Position numbers and translations under genes: made by a program
NCBI GenBank assembly: GCA_016937175.1
Contig: JAFGWL010000022.1
Coordinates: 1 to 36,334 of the forward strand
DNA length: 36,334 nt
Source: Candidatus Mcinerneyibacteriota bacterium
Lineage (GTDB): Bacteria; Macinerneyibacteriota; Macinerneyibacteria; Macinerneyibacteriales; DSCS01
Reading direction: 5' to 3'
In this document: positions 7,795-16,045 of the stretch, piece by piece
Layout: the number at the start of each line of letters is the position of its first letter
Position numbering within the stretch: the stretch's first letter is position 1
The notes under the pieces: model-generated
The model's database searches: none
Seen by the model: only the letters and a program-made list of their open reading frames with translations
What the model was told of the DNA's origin: nothing

Positions 7795-8775
7795 TCAGAG
7801 CGAATCAAACAGCCGGCGGACCGCTTCGCGGTCTTCCCCGTATTTCCCCAGGGCAAGCATCAGGAGGATCCTCGCTTTGATCCCCCGGAGGTCGTAAGCG
7901 AAAACAGATCCGATCTCACCCAGATGGCGTCCTCCGCCGTCATAGGCGTAGTCCCCGAAGACCCGTCCCATATAACAGCGCGATGAAATCACAACAGTCA
8001 CTCCGCTCTGGATCGCACGCTCCAGGGAAGGGACGATCCAGTCGGGAAGGTTTCCCCGCCCGAAGGCTTCGATGACCAATCCTTTATACCCCATGGTGAC
8101 AGCTGCGTCGATGAGGTCAGAACTCATCCCGGCATAGGCTTTGATCAGGGCTACTTTTTCCTCAACTTTGGGAGAACGGATCTTTATCCGCTTATAAGGT
8201 TTATAATAGAAGGTGACCTGGTCATTGTCCACAAGGCCCAGGGGGCCGAAGAGAGGGGAACGGAAAGTAGCCACATTGGACGTATAGGTCTTTGTCACAT
8301 CCCGGACGGCGTGGATCTCGTCGTTGAGGACCAGGGTCACGCCGATATCGGATGAGTAGTTTTTTGAGACGACTGTCTTCAAAGCGCCCCAGATATTGCG
8401 GGGGCCGTCTCCGCTTAACTCATCCAGATTCCGCATAGCAGCCGTGAAGACGATGGGTTTTTCACTCTTCACGGTTAGTTCTACGAAAAAGGCTGTCTCT
8501 TCCAGAGTATCGGTCCCGTGTGTGACCACGACTCCGTCATAGCCGTCAGAAAGCTTCTCATCTATAAAGTCCGTCAGTTGGCACCAGAGAGGGACATTCA
8601 TATAGGGGCTGGGAATGTTGGAAAACATGTGGATATCCACGTCAGCAAGGTTCTTCACCGGGGGCAGATAGCGGACAAAATCATCGGCCTGGAGAGACGG
8701 GACAGCCCCTCCCCTTTTTTTGTCCACCTGCATGGCAATGGTCCCGCCGGTGGTGATGAGCAATATTTTTTTCAC
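7795..8775 (-). CDS. L-asparaginase family protein
   Basis: The 326-residue protein begins KKILLITTGGTIAM, carrying the first catalytic Thr region of the asparaginase/glutaminase family. It has the second motif THGTDTLEETA with the Thr-Asp pair near residue 88. There is no signal peptide, which fits a cytoplasmic type I enzyme hydrolysing L-asparagine to aspartate and ammonia. The segment MRNLDELSGDGPRN matches the family's conserved S-x-D-G-P region. It starts with GTG, and its first bases overlap the stop of ktrA (GTGA), so the two are translationally coupled. Co-transcription with potassium uptake genes is unusual. A related amide hydrolase activity cannot be excluded. Confidence 0.85.
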   Translation of the reverse strand: MKKILLITTGGTIAMQVDKKRGGAVPSLQADDFVRYLPPVKNLADVDIHMFSNIPSPYMNVPLWCQLTDFIDEKLSDGYDGVVVTHGTDTLEETAFFVELTVKSEKPIVFTAAMRNLDELSGDGPRNIWGALKTVVSKNYSSDIGVTLVLNDEIHAVRDVTKTYTSNVATFRSPLFGPLGLVDNDQVTFYYKPYKRIKIRSPKVEEKVALIKAYAGMSSDLIDAAVTMGYKGLVIEAFGRGNLPDWIVPSLERAIQSGVTVVISSRCYMGRVFGDYAYDGGGRHLGEIGSVFAYDLRGIKARILLMLALGKYGEDREAVRRLFDSL

Positions 8776-9440
8776 AGACGCTCCTTGGCAAACCGGTCGA
8801 TGTTGGTATTATTACCCACAATGATCAGGGTATCATCCTCCATGATGACATAATCGGAATCGGGGATGACTGTTATCTCCTGTCCCTCTTCATTCTTTTT
8901 CACAGCCACGACATTGATGGAATACTTCTCCCTGAGTTCTGTCTCCTTGAGCATCTTCCCCACCAGATAAGAGGGAGCCTTGAAATGGACGATGGAGTTG
9001 CCGTCTGTGAGAGGGATGGCCTCTTCCACGCTCTTTCTCAAAAGGGTGTTGGCCAGTTTTTTGCCCATCTCCACTTCGGGAAAGACAATCATATCCGCCC
9101 CTACTTTTTTCAGGATCTTCTCTTCTATGATTGTGGAAGCCCGGGCCACGACTTTCCGGACACCCATCTCCTTGAGAATGACTGTGGTAAGGAGGTTCTT
9201 TTCAAAGTCTTCCCCCATGGTCACAATGGCGGCATCGATCTCTTCAAGAGGAAATTTCCGCAAGGCTTCCTCATTGGTCGCATCCAGGATCACTGCGTTG
9301 GCTATCTTGCCTTTCACCTGGGTGATCATCTCCTCGTTATTGTCAAAGACCAGGACTTCCGCATTGGATTCAAGGAGAGTATCCAAGACAGCGGTACCGA
9401 AACGGCCTAACCCGATAATCAAATATTTTCCTTTCGCCAT
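8772..9440 (-). CDS. ktrA: KtrA/TrkA-type regulatory subunit of potassium uptake
   Basis: This 222-residue cytoplasmic protein has one RCK/TrkA-N Rossmann domain, with the nucleotide loop GLGRFG near residue 11 and an acidic residue at the end of strand 2 (VFDNNEE). A TrkA-C domain (about 140-220) follows. A single RCK unit of this length matches KtrA rather than the double-length proteobacterial TrkA. KtrA octamers bind ATP/ADP and gate the KtrB channel. The ATG at 9440 has AGGAG five bases upstream and is chosen over the earlier GTG. It is eight bases downstream of the channel gene and overlaps the asparaginase start. Confidence 0.9.
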   Translation of the reverse strand: MAKGKYLIIGLGRFGTAVLDTLLESNAEVLVFDNNEEMITQVKGKIANAVILDATNEEALRKFPLEEIDAAIVTMGEDFEKNLLTTVILKEMGVRKVVARASTIIEEKILKKVGADMIVFPEVEMGKKLANTLLRKSVEEAIPLTDGNSIVHFKAPSYLVGKMLKETELREKYSINVVAVKKNEEGQEITVIPDSDYVIMEDDTLIIVGNNTNIDRFAKERL

Positions 9441-9448
9441 AAGCACTC

Positions 9449-11161
9449 CTATCCGACCATGATACTGGTCTCTTCGGGATACGTCACTACGCTCTTTTCA
9501 CTCCGGCTCAGGGCAAGGGCCAGGGTCATGGGGCCCAGGCGCCCCACAAACATGGTGAGCATAATGGCCACCTTCCCCGCAGAAGAGAGATGAGGGGTCA
9601 CTCCCGTGGAAAGGCCCACGGTCCCAAAAGCTGAGATCATTTCAAAAAGGGTGTCCATCAGGGAGAAATCCTCACTGACGATGAGAAAGAGATAGACAAT
9701 GAAAAGATAAGCAAAAGAGATGATCACCAGGGACATGGCCCGGTAGGCCAATCGTGACGGGATCCGGCGTTTAAAAAGTATGACCTGGTCCCTTGACTTG
9801 AGATAGCTCCAGACCGTGGCCACCAGGATCCCGAAGGTAGTGGTCTTGATCCCCCCGCCTGTGGATCCTGGAGAGGCTCCGATAAACATAAAGAGAGTGA
9901 AGATCAGAAGCATGGGGGCAGAAAGAAGGCCGATATTTACGGTATTGAACCCTGCTGTCCGGGGAGTCACTGCCTGGAAGAAGGAGGCAAGGAGTTTCTC
10001 TTTCAGAGAAAACCCCTGAAGGACACCGCTGCTTTCCATGATAAAAAAAAGGACTGCTCCGGCCAGGATAAGAAGGAGAGAGGTGGTCAGGACCAGCTTT
10101 GTCTGAACCATGAGCATACGTCTGCGGCCCTCCAGAGGCTGGAAAAAATCCATGAGGACAAGGAAACCCAGCCCTCCGAGGATAATGAGAAACATGACGA
10201 TGAGATTGACCGAGACATCGCCTCTGAAGGCAGCAAGGCTTGTGGAAAAGGTGGAAAACCCGGCATTACAGAAAGATGAGACGGCATGGAAGACCGAATG
10301 GAAAAGAGCTTCACCGGTGTTTCGGAATTTATCATGCCAGGAGGTAAAAAGAAGAAGGGCTCCGGCGGCTTCGATCGTAAAGGTGATAGTTAGGATCTTT
10401 CCGATGATCTTATGCACCCCACCTATATAGTCGGTACTCAGAACGTCGCTCATGAGGAACCGCTCCCGAAAACTCATGGTCTTGAAAAAAAAGATTGTGA
10501 AGAAAGAGGTAAAAGTCATAAGGCCCAGTCCTCCGACCTGGATAAGCGCCAAAATGACAAACTGGCCGAATCGGGTAAAATAAACAGCGGTATCCACCAC
10601 GATGAGCCCTGTCACACAGACAGCTGAGGTCGATGTGAAGAAGGCATCAATGAGGGGCATGGAACCCGGCGCAATCGTCGCCCTGGGAAAGGAGAGGAAG
10701 AGGGTCCCGATGACGATCACACCCAGAAAAGAGAGGATAAAGAGCTGTTCTGGACGCCAGTTGATCCCCGGGAAAACAAGACGGTTGACCTTGGTCAGTT
10801 TGATGATGAACATAAAGACAATATAGACCTGGGCTGCCACAAAATAGCCAGAGAGATGGCCTTCGGCACCTCCTCCGTAGACATCAAACCGTATGAGGAG
10901 AAAGTGAATCAGGATCAAAGCTGTCACAATGTAGAGAGAGCGGCGTTCCCGGAACTCTTCCCAGGGGCGGCCGTTAATGAGAAGCATGAGAATATTGTCA
11001 AGAACGAGGATTCCGGTAAGAATAAAAGCTCCATTCCGGATAATGTTTAAAAGAGATGTTTCCATGTAGAAGCCGTAGAAAGCAATAAATGAGACCACTG
11101 CGACAAAGGTCGCGACTAGCAGAAAGGTGTCTGTTAATGCGATAAACCGGTCCTTTTTCAT
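9449..11161 (-). CDS. ktrB: KtrB/TrkH-type potassium channel subunit with extended N-terminus
   Basis: The 570-residue membrane protein has the four pore-loop repeats of the TrkH/KtrB family: SAVCVTGL, FHAVSSFCNAGFST, QAVTPRTAGFN and MISAFGTVGLST. Each has the glycine of the selectivity filter. The adjacent KtrA-like gene completes a Ktr-type potassium uptake system. KtrB is normally about 450 residues. The extra N-terminal part (about 1-140) contributes about four more membrane helices before the first pore repeat, as seen in some longer TrkH relatives. Its promoter is TTGACA-16-TATACT, with only nine bases between the -10 box and the ATG and no Shine-Dalgarno sequence. It heads a likely five-gene operon down to the ABC-F gene. 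Confidence 0.9.
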   Translation of the reverse strand: MKKDRFIALTDTFLLVATFVAVVSFIAFYGFYMETSLLNIIRNGAFILTGILVLDNILMLLINGRPWEEFRERRSLYIVTALILIHFLLIRFDVYGGGAEGHLSGYFVAAQVYIVFMFIIKLTKVNRLVFPGINWRPEQLFILSFLGVIVIGTLFLSFPRATIAPGSMPLIDAFFTSTSAVCVTGLIVVDTAVYFTRFGQFVILALIQVGGLGLMTFTSFFTIFFFKTMSFRERFLMSDVLSTDYIGGVHKIIGKILTITFTIEAAGALLLFTSWHDKFRNTGEALFHSVFHAVSSFCNAGFSTFSTSLAAFRGDVSVNLIVMFLIILGGLGFLVLMDFFQPLEGRRRMLMVQTKLVLTTSLLLILAGAVLFFIMESSGVLQGFSLKEKLLASFFQAVTPRTAGFNTVNIGLLSAPMLLIFTLFMFIGASPGSTGGGIKTTTFGILVATVWSYLKSRDQVILFKRRIPSRLAYRAMSLVIISFAYLFIVYLFLIVSEDFSLMDTLFEMISAFGTVGLSTGVTPHLSSAGKVAIMLTMFVGRLGPMTLALALSRSEKSVVTYPEETSIMVG

Positions 11162-11170
11162 ATCGAGTGA

Positions 11171-11198
11171 AGTATATATTGTCTTGGGGGGTTGTCAA
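11171..11198 (-). promoter_or_regulatory. Strong sigma-70-like promoter of the ktrB operon, nearly leaderless
   Basis: Perfect TTGACA (11198-11193) and TATACT (11176-11171) are separated by 16 bases. The predicted start is within about three bases of the ktrB ATG at 11161. No ribosome-binding sequence precedes the ATG. Confidence 0.65.
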
Positions 11199-11206
11199 GC
11201 GATTAT

Positions 11207-11234
11207 GGGGGGAGGGAAAGTCTTCCCCTCCCCC
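11207..11234 (-). terminator. Terminator-like GC-rich hairpin after the second cassette copy
   Basis: After the stop codon at 11242, the minus strand can fold GGGGAGGGGA against TCCCTCCCC around a short loop. There is no T-run, so intrinsic termination is uncertain. Confidence 0.35.
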
Positions 11235-11241
11235 TGCCGGA

Positions 11242-12387
11242 TTACTGTAAAAAGATCTTCATGAGAAGATCAGAACCGAAAAGCATCCCGATGATCGAGA
11301 TGATCAAAGCGACGATCACCGCCCCCTTGATCATATCCTGGGCTTTGAGGGTCCCGAGAAGCAGCGGTTCACGGCTCAGATAAGCAGAAGCCGCATAGAG
11401 CTCTTCGCCGATAAGGGTATAGTCGCAGGCTGCAATAAAGAAAGGAAGCTGAGAGGTGGAGTCAGTACCGGCGATCTGAATGGCTCCCACGGTATTAGCC
11501 GTCTCGGCAAGCATCAGGGATTCTGCCCAAAACATACCCAGAAGAAAGACCGTGGCGGGTTTTTCGCGCACCATAGCGCCATTTACGGCAGCGGCATAGT
11601 CGAACTGGCCCACGGAAGCCAGATAGACGATCCCATCGTCATGGAGGTCCGCACGTCCCGCCGCCATATAGGCCTCCTTGACCACATCCTGTGCCACGGT
11701 GAGGACCACCGGGTCTTTGATGGGCACAGAGAAAGGGGTCTCATAGGTCGCCACCTGCTGTGCGACAGGGCGAAGGATATTCAAAGAAGCCAGCGTGGCG
11801 ATATCGTCGATGATGGATGTCCCGGGGATATAGTAGACGGGGCGTCCCATCTCCGTGGCACGTCCCACGGCATCATCGATGGCTTCCAGGCCGGCGATAC
11901 GACGGATGAAGATCTCCTGGCCCCGTTTAGCTTTACGGATAAGCACCATGATGAGGCCGATAAAGGCCATAGACCAGATAAAAGCCCCCACACGGTCGGA
12001 AAAGTACCATTGGGCGGAAGAGGTAGCCTCCTTGACCACGATGGGCCCCTGGCGCTGTCCCTGAGTATCATAGGCAAAGATCTCAGCCCGGACAATGCTT
12101 CCTTTCTTTTCAACCGGAACCGTATGAAGGAAAAGAGCTCCGGCGTTTTTCACCATGATTGTGTTGGAAAAAGTTCCGTCGATGTAGAGGTCGATGGCAT
12201 ACTGGGGCACCTCTTCGGCACTGTTGGCCGGCATAAACTCCAGCTCCACACTGATTCCGTCATCATTGGGAGTGTCATAGAGACTCACGTCACAGGCATA
12301 GAAGGGAGTCTCGTTATCTGTCTCCTGAGCGGCCAGAAGAGGAACGCTCAGCAGGGTCAATACAAGAATAAGCGTAATTTTTTTCAT
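11242..12387 (-). CDS. Cassette gene d, copy 2: signal peptide, beta domain, membrane helix and conserved cytoplasmic domain (DUF6754-like)
   Basis: The 381-residue product starts with a signal peptide (MKKITLILVLTLLSVPLLAA). An exported beta-rich domain (about 25-125, beginning DTPNDDG) resembles an Ig/fibronectin-like fold. A membrane helix (about 133-152) is followed by a basic RKAKRGQ stretch, which places the next domain inside. That domain (about 160-350) contains GLEAIDDAVGRATEMGRP, MVREKPATVFLLG, ETANTVGAIQIAGTD and YTLIGEELYAASAYLSREP. A C-terminal hydrophobic helix (about 355-375) ends it. From memory this matches the domain family catalogued as DUF6754; no function is known to me. 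The ATG at 12387 has GGAGG upstream and follows gene c by two bases. The core is 161/190 identical to copy 1 by hand alignment. Confidence 0.75.
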   Translation of the reverse strand: MKKITLILVLTLLSVPLLAAQETDNETPFYACDVSLYDTPNDDGISVELEFMPANSAEEVPQYAIDLYIDGTFSNTIMVKNAGALFLHTVPVEKKGSIVRAEIFAYDTQGQRQGPIVVKEATSSAQWYFSDRVGAFIWSMAFIGLIMVLIRKAKRGQEIFIRRIAGLEAIDDAVGRATEMGRPVYYIPGTSIIDDIATLASLNILRPVAQQVATYETPFSVPIKDPVVLTVAQDVVKEAYMAAGRADLHDDGIVYLASVGQFDYAAAVNGAMVREKPATVFLLGMFWAESLMLAETANTVGAIQIAGTDSTSQLPFFIAACDYTLIGEELYAASAYLSREPLLLGTLKAQDMIKGAVIVALIISIIGMLFGSDLLMKIFLQ

Positions 12388-12389
12388 CT

Positions 12390-13097
12390 CTACCCTCCTA
12401 TGGTCTGTTTTAAGAGCGGCCACCACTCATTGAAGATGAAGTTCATCCGGCCGATGAAGAGGCTGATCCGGCCCATAAAGGTATAGCCGAAAGAGGCCCC
12501 GAAGCCGATCATGAGGTAGAAGAGCGCCGGTTTGTTAGCAAATTTCACCATGGGATGGTCATGTTTTACAGAAAAGAAGAAGTAGACCAGGACCACGATG
12601 ACCCCGAAGACGAGAAGCGGGCCGGCTGTGGCCAGATCCAGAGTCTTGAGGGAGGGGTTTTTGAAAAAATCACCGATGAGATGGCCGTTGAGAAGCGGCT
12701 GTCCCAGGTCGTCCACCACGGTTCCTCTGATCTGCGTAAGGATATTGGTCTTGAAAGAAGCCACAATGGCGTAACCGCTCCAGAATCCCACAGTTATGGA
12801 GATGGGATAGCGGCTCACCCATTCGACTTTACGCGAAAAGCGGGCTAAAAAGAGAAGCCCGATGAGAGTGGCAATGACCAGCGAGATCAGTGTCAAAATC
12901 TGCCTGTTGTCAAGGGCCACAGAAATAGGGTCGACGATCTTTCTCATAATGATCTGGGAAAAGACCACGACCACCTGGTATCCCACCATTGTCCCCACAA
13001 AGAGATGTTCGGCAAACTTATAGAGAGGATTGTCCTTCCAGAGGAAGGAGAAGATGGCCAGGCTCAGCAACACAGCGATTGTATACCAGATTAACAT
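12390..13097 (-). CDS. Cassette gene c, copy 2: multi-pass membrane protein
   Basis: The 235-residue protein has about six predicted membrane segments and conserved stretches shared with copy 1: YKFAEHLFVG near residue 28, SRYPISITVG near 98, AGPLLVFGV near 160 and FGASFGYTFMGRISLFIGR near 200. I recognise no characterised family. The glycine-rich last segment with buried Arg residues could line a pore or pack against partner helices; that is inference. The ATG at 13097 is chosen because AGGTGG lies five bases upstream; an in-frame GTG at 13106 is possible. The gene lies between b and d, and its last codons contain the ribosome site for d. Confidence 0.65.
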   Translation of the reverse strand: MLIWYTIAVLLSLAIFSFLWKDNPLYKFAEHLFVGTMVGYQVVVVFSQIIMRKIVDPISVALDNRQILTLISLVIATLIGLLFLARFSRKVEWVSRYPISITVGFWSGYAIVASFKTNILTQIRGTVVDDLGQPLLNGHLIGDFFKNPSLKTLDLATAGPLLVFGVIVVLVYFFFSVKHDHPMVKFANKPALFYLMIGFGASFGYTFMGRISLFIGRMNFIFNEWWPLLKQTIGG

Positions 13098-13106
13098 AAA
13101 AACCAC

Positions 13107-14102
13107 CTACCTCTTGTTTTCCGCACGGCGTTTGAAAAAGTAGCCGAGGTTAGCCAGGATGATGAGGACAATGACATAAAAATGGGATGAGGCCTGGGAG
13201 GCCATCCCCGTCCGGGCTGTCTTCCGTGTGGAGAGATGCTCCCGCAGCTCTTCATCGGTAAAACCCGGGGCAAAGATCTTGGTATCCCAGGGAAAGTCAT
13301 CTTCGGGAGAATAGAGGTTTCTCAGGTATCTCTCTATGTCGTCTCCGATGATAGTGATTTCCAGGGCTTCCACGAGTTTCTCATACTCTGCGGCTCCTCT
13401 TAAGCCTCCCATCATCCCGATCATCTGATCGGTTTGGAGAAAGGGGTAGAACTCCGCTGCTGAGACCGCTGTGGTTCCGGTCGCGATCTTTTTGCCGTAA
13501 AGGGTGTTGGCATAGGTCACCCAGAAACGCGGATAAGATGTTCCCGAGACGGTGACGATAAGCCCTATGCTTTTGTAATTATAGATCTTGTTCAGCAGGG
13601 GAAGATCCGTACTGAGATTACCGTAAAAATCCTTGACCAGAAAATTGCGCACATCGCTTCCGAAGGCGATGACAGCAGCATTCATGGGGTAAGGGTATCC
13701 CATAAAGACAAAATCCTGCCCATAAACGGCCCTGAACTCTTTAGCGATATAAGTTGTGATCGTCTTGGCCAGGTCGATGGAATCGGGAAATGCCGACCAC
13801 GTGATGACGGGAATATTGCGCATGAAAGCATGGCGCAGGATACTCATGGTCATGGGGTCCAGCTCAGCGTTGGTGGAGGGGCTATAGTCAAAGGAGACCA
13901 ATATCCCCTGGGGAGTGTCGGGATGAGACTGATTATAGGCATAGATCCCTTCGATCTCGTCGTAGATATCCTTCACTTCAGGCATGACGGCAGGATTATA
14001 GGTCCATTTGGCCAAAAGAGGGATCATGACCACGATAAACATGATGACATAGAGGATCTTTTTGTCCAGAGACATGATCTTATCATACCAGGGTGTTCTC
14101 AT
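13107..14102 (-). CDS. Cassette gene b, copy 2: membrane-anchored extracytoplasmic domain related to the d domain
   Basis: The 331-residue protein has a positively charged N-terminus, one membrane helix (about 14-33), a long globular region and a C-terminal helix (about 303-321) followed by KRRAENKR. The positive-inside rule puts both ends in the cytoplasm and the globular part outside. The globular part shares a pattern with the cytoplasmic domain of d: LRHAFMRNIPVI resembles VGRATEMGRPVYYI, and TYANTLYGKKIATGTTAVSA plus FYPFLQTDQMIGMMGGLRGAAEYE resembles the matching d segment. No known function. The ATG overlaps the TAA of gene a by one base, with GGAGGTGGTGA upstream. Confidence 0.65.
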   Translation of the reverse strand: MRTPWYDKIMSLDKKILYVIMFIVVMIPLLAKWTYNPAVMPEVKDIYDEIEGIYAYNQSHPDTPQGILVSFDYSPSTNAELDPMTMSILRHAFMRNIPVITWSAFPDSIDLAKTITTYIAKEFRAVYGQDFVFMGYPYPMNAAVIAFGSDVRNFLVKDFYGNLSTDLPLLNKIYNYKSIGLIVTVSGTSYPRFWVTYANTLYGKKIATGTTAVSAAEFYPFLQTDQMIGMMGGLRGAAEYEKLVEALEITIIGDDIERYLRNLYSPEDDFPWDTKIFAPGFTDEELREHLSTRKTARTGMASQASSHFYVIVLIILANLGYFFKRRAENKR

Positions 14103-14725
14103 TATTCACCACCTCCCAGGTAAGACCGTTCGATACCTAACACGATCTTGATGGACGTGGCGACGATCCCCAGCCCGATCCCCACATTGACAGCTCGCAT
14201 GGCGGCTGTGGTGGGGACTTTCATGATCCAGGCGGTAATATCGTTAAATATGATGAAGGGGCCGAAGGCGACCCGTCCGATCATGACGATCACACCGGCA
14301 AGAAGCAGGACAGTAGCCAGCCAAGTCCGGGCCCTGAAGGCGCGGTAAGCAGCTGAAGTGATATAGAAGGCCAAAAGAGCGAACATACTGGCATCCAGGG
14401 GCACACGCACATAATTGTACATATTCTCAAAAAGGCCCTGGAGAGCCCCTTCCGGACGGAAATAACCTACAAGTCCGATAATGGTCATAAAAAACATGGC
14501 GATAAATGTCACATAACTGAAAAAGATATCTTTATGTTTCCGCCGGATCTTTGTCATATGATGGCGGGTCAGACTGGAAATGCCCACAGCCAGGGCGAAG
14601 GCGGCGATGATCGCCATCCAGTCGAGCATTGTATCCATCAATCCCTTCAGGGCAGGCACCATCTGAACGATGATCCCGATGATCCCGAAGAAGAAAGCCA
14701 GAAACAGAGGCAGCGTTCTCTTCAT
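14102..14725 (-). CDS. Cassette gene a, copy 2: six-helix membrane protein
   Basis: The 207-residue protein has about six predicted membrane helices. A conserved basic cytoplasmic loop (HHMTKIRRKHKD) lies between helices 2 and 3, and FYITSAAYRAFRARTWLA lies around helix 4. The C-terminus GIERSYLGGGE is identical to copy 1. I recognise no characterised family. The ATG at 14725 is chosen over 14743 because AAGGAG lies eight bases upstream and the length then matches copy 1. It is the first gene of the cassette, under its own TTGCAG-17-TATATT promoter. Confidence 0.65.
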   Translation of the reverse strand: MKRTLPLFLAFFFGIIGIIVQMVPALKGLMDTMLDWMAIIAAFALAVGISSLTRHHMTKIRRKHKDIFFSYVTFIAMFFMTIIGLVGYFRPEGALQGLFENMYNYVRVPLDASMFALLAFYITSAAYRAFRARTWLATVLLLAGVIVMIGRVAFGPFIIFNDITAWIMKVPTTAAMRAVNVGIGLGIVATSIKIVLGIERSYLGGGE

Positions 14726-14769
14726 AAGGTTGACTCCTTCCATTCGTTTAAAGTACAGGTCTTGATGAA

Positions 14770-14798
14770 AATATACTCTGCTTTCTTTTCATCTGCAA
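14770..14798 (-). promoter_or_regulatory. Sigma-70-like promoter of cassette copy 2
   Basis: TTGCAG (14798-14793) and TATATT (14775-14770) are separated by 17 bases. The predicted leader is about 38 bases and contains the AAGGAG ribosome site. It lies downstream of the copy 1 terminator, so the two cassettes can be expressed independently. Confidence 0.6.
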
Positions 14799-14860
14799 TA
14801 ATAAAAGTGGCCTGCCTTTTATACGCTTTTGCCTCTTGATTGTTGTCTTGAAAAGAAGAA

Positions 14861-14889
14861 AAAAAAGGGGGAGGCGGAGACCCCCCCTT
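14861..14889 (-). terminator. Rho-independent terminator of cassette copy 1
   Basis: Just after the stop codon of gene d (14896), AAGGGGG and CCCCCTT arms form a hairpin on the minus strand. A run of T follows. Confidence 0.75.
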
Positions 14890-14895
14890 ATCAGT

Positions 14896-16035
14896 CTACC
14901 ATTGAGGATTCAGAAATGAATCCATGATAAAATCTACTCCCAGAAGCTGAAAAATAACAGCCAGGACAAAGATCACAAGAAGGATCCCTTTGAGGATATC
15001 CTGAGCTTTCAGGGTCCCCAGCAGCAGAGGTTCCCGGCTCATATAGGCTGACGCCGCATAGAGCTCCTCTCCGATGAGAGTATAGTCACAGGCTGCAATG
15101 AAGAAGGGCAGCTGTGAAGAGGCATCGGTCCCGGCGATCTGGATAGCCCCTACACTGTTGGCAGTCTCAGCCAGGATGAGAGATTCAGCATAGAACATCC
15201 CCAACAGAAAGACCGTGGCGGGTTTTTCACGGACCATGGATCCGGAAACCGCTCCGGAGTAGTCAAATTGCCCCATGGAAGCCAGATAGGCTATCCCGTC
15301 TTCATAAAGATCCGGACGTCCCGCTGCCATATAGGCCTCCTTGACCACATCCTGGGCCACAGAGACCACGATGGGGTCTTTGACCGGAACTGAAAAGGGC
15401 GTCTCATATTTGGCCACCTGACGGGCCACAGGCCTTAAAATATTGAGCGAGGCCAGTGTCGCCACATCAGCCATGGAGGATGTTCCCGGAATATAGAAGA
15501 CCGGGCGTCCCATTTCCGTGGCTCTTCCCAAGGCGTCGTCGATAGCTTCCAGTCCGGGTATCTTCCGGATAAAGAGGTCCTGTCCCCTCTTGGCCCGTCC
15601 TACATAGAAGATGATAAGTCCGATAAAGAGAAGCCCCAGGATGAAGGCCTTCATGGAATTCATGTTGAGCCATTCCCCCTTGCTCACCACATCCACAGCC
15701 CCCAGGTCCGTCAGGCTTCCGTCGGGAAGGACTCCCTGGACTTCGACTTTGACGGGAACTCCGGCCTGATGGGTGATCAGGGGAAGAATAACGGGTTTCC
15801 CCGCGTTCACCAGCCGGCGTACCCGCACCGGTTTCTCTCCAATGGTAATATTCAGCAGAAATTCCGGCACCTCTTCGGGAGAAGCAAGGGGCCGGAATGT
15901 CAACTCCACCTGTTCTCCTGCATTATTGGGTGTATCACGCAGGAAAAACTCCGCCGGAGCACTCTCCTGCGCAAAAATAAGCGGCAGGAAGAAGAACAGG
16001 GCACAACCGATCAATACAAATACTTTCTTTTTCAT
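14896..16035 (-). CDS. Cassette gene d, copy 1: signal peptide, beta domain, membrane helix and conserved cytoplasmic domain (DUF6754-like)
   Basis: The 379-residue product has a signal peptide (1-22), an exported beta-rich domain (about 24-125, DTPNNAG at the start), a membrane helix (128-145) and a basic GRAKRGQ stretch. The conserved domain at about 157-347 and a terminal helix (349-370) follow. In the domain, GRATEMGRPVFYIPGTS, SLNILRPVA, AQDVVKEAYMAAGR, MVREKPATVFLLGMF and SQLPFFIAACDYTLIGEELY are nearly invariant between copies. The exported domain is only loosely conserved. The ATG at 16035 has AGGAGGG upstream and follows gene c by ten bases. The domain looks like an alpha/beta enzyme or binding fold, but no known catalytic motif is evident. 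Confidence 0.75.
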   Translation of the reverse strand: MKKKVFVLIGCALFFFLPLIFAQESAPAEFFLRDTPNNAGEQVELTFRPLASPEEVPEFLLNITIGEKPVRVRRLVNAGKPVILPLITHQAGVPVKVEVQGVLPDGSLTDLGAVDVVSKGEWLNMNSMKAFILGLLFIGLIIFYVGRAKRGQDLFIRKIPGLEAIDDALGRATEMGRPVFYIPGTSSMADVATLASLNILRPVARQVAKYETPFSVPVKDPIVVSVAQDVVKEAYMAAGRPDLYEDGIAYLASMGQFDYSGAVSGSMVREKPATVFLLGMFYAESLILAETANSVGAIQIAGTDASSQLPFFIAACDYTLIGEELYAASAYMSREPLLLGTLKAQDILKGILLVIFVLAVIFQLLGVDFIMDSFLNPQW

Positions 16036-16045
16036 GCTCACCCTC

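Larger units (their letters stand above)
11242..14725 (-). repeat. Cassette copy 2 of a tandemly duplicated four-gene membrane operon
   Basis: This copy holds genes a (14725-14102), b (14102-13107), c (13097-12390) and d (12387-11242), in the same order and strand as copy 1 at 14896-18399. Each product aligns end to end with its counterpart. Gene junctions are overlaps or gaps of 12 bases or less. The copies have diverged, so the duplication is not recent, and no insertion-sequence or direct-repeat scars are visible at the boundaries. Confidence 0.9.

Noticed and set aside
11641-12486. Long open frame on the plus strand opposite cassette gene d (copy 2), and a similar one at 15773-16495 opposite genes d and c (copy 1)
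   Set aside because: Both lie antisense to well-conserved proteins, have no ribosome site and give compositionally odd products. The paired occurrence follows from the duplicated sense genes.
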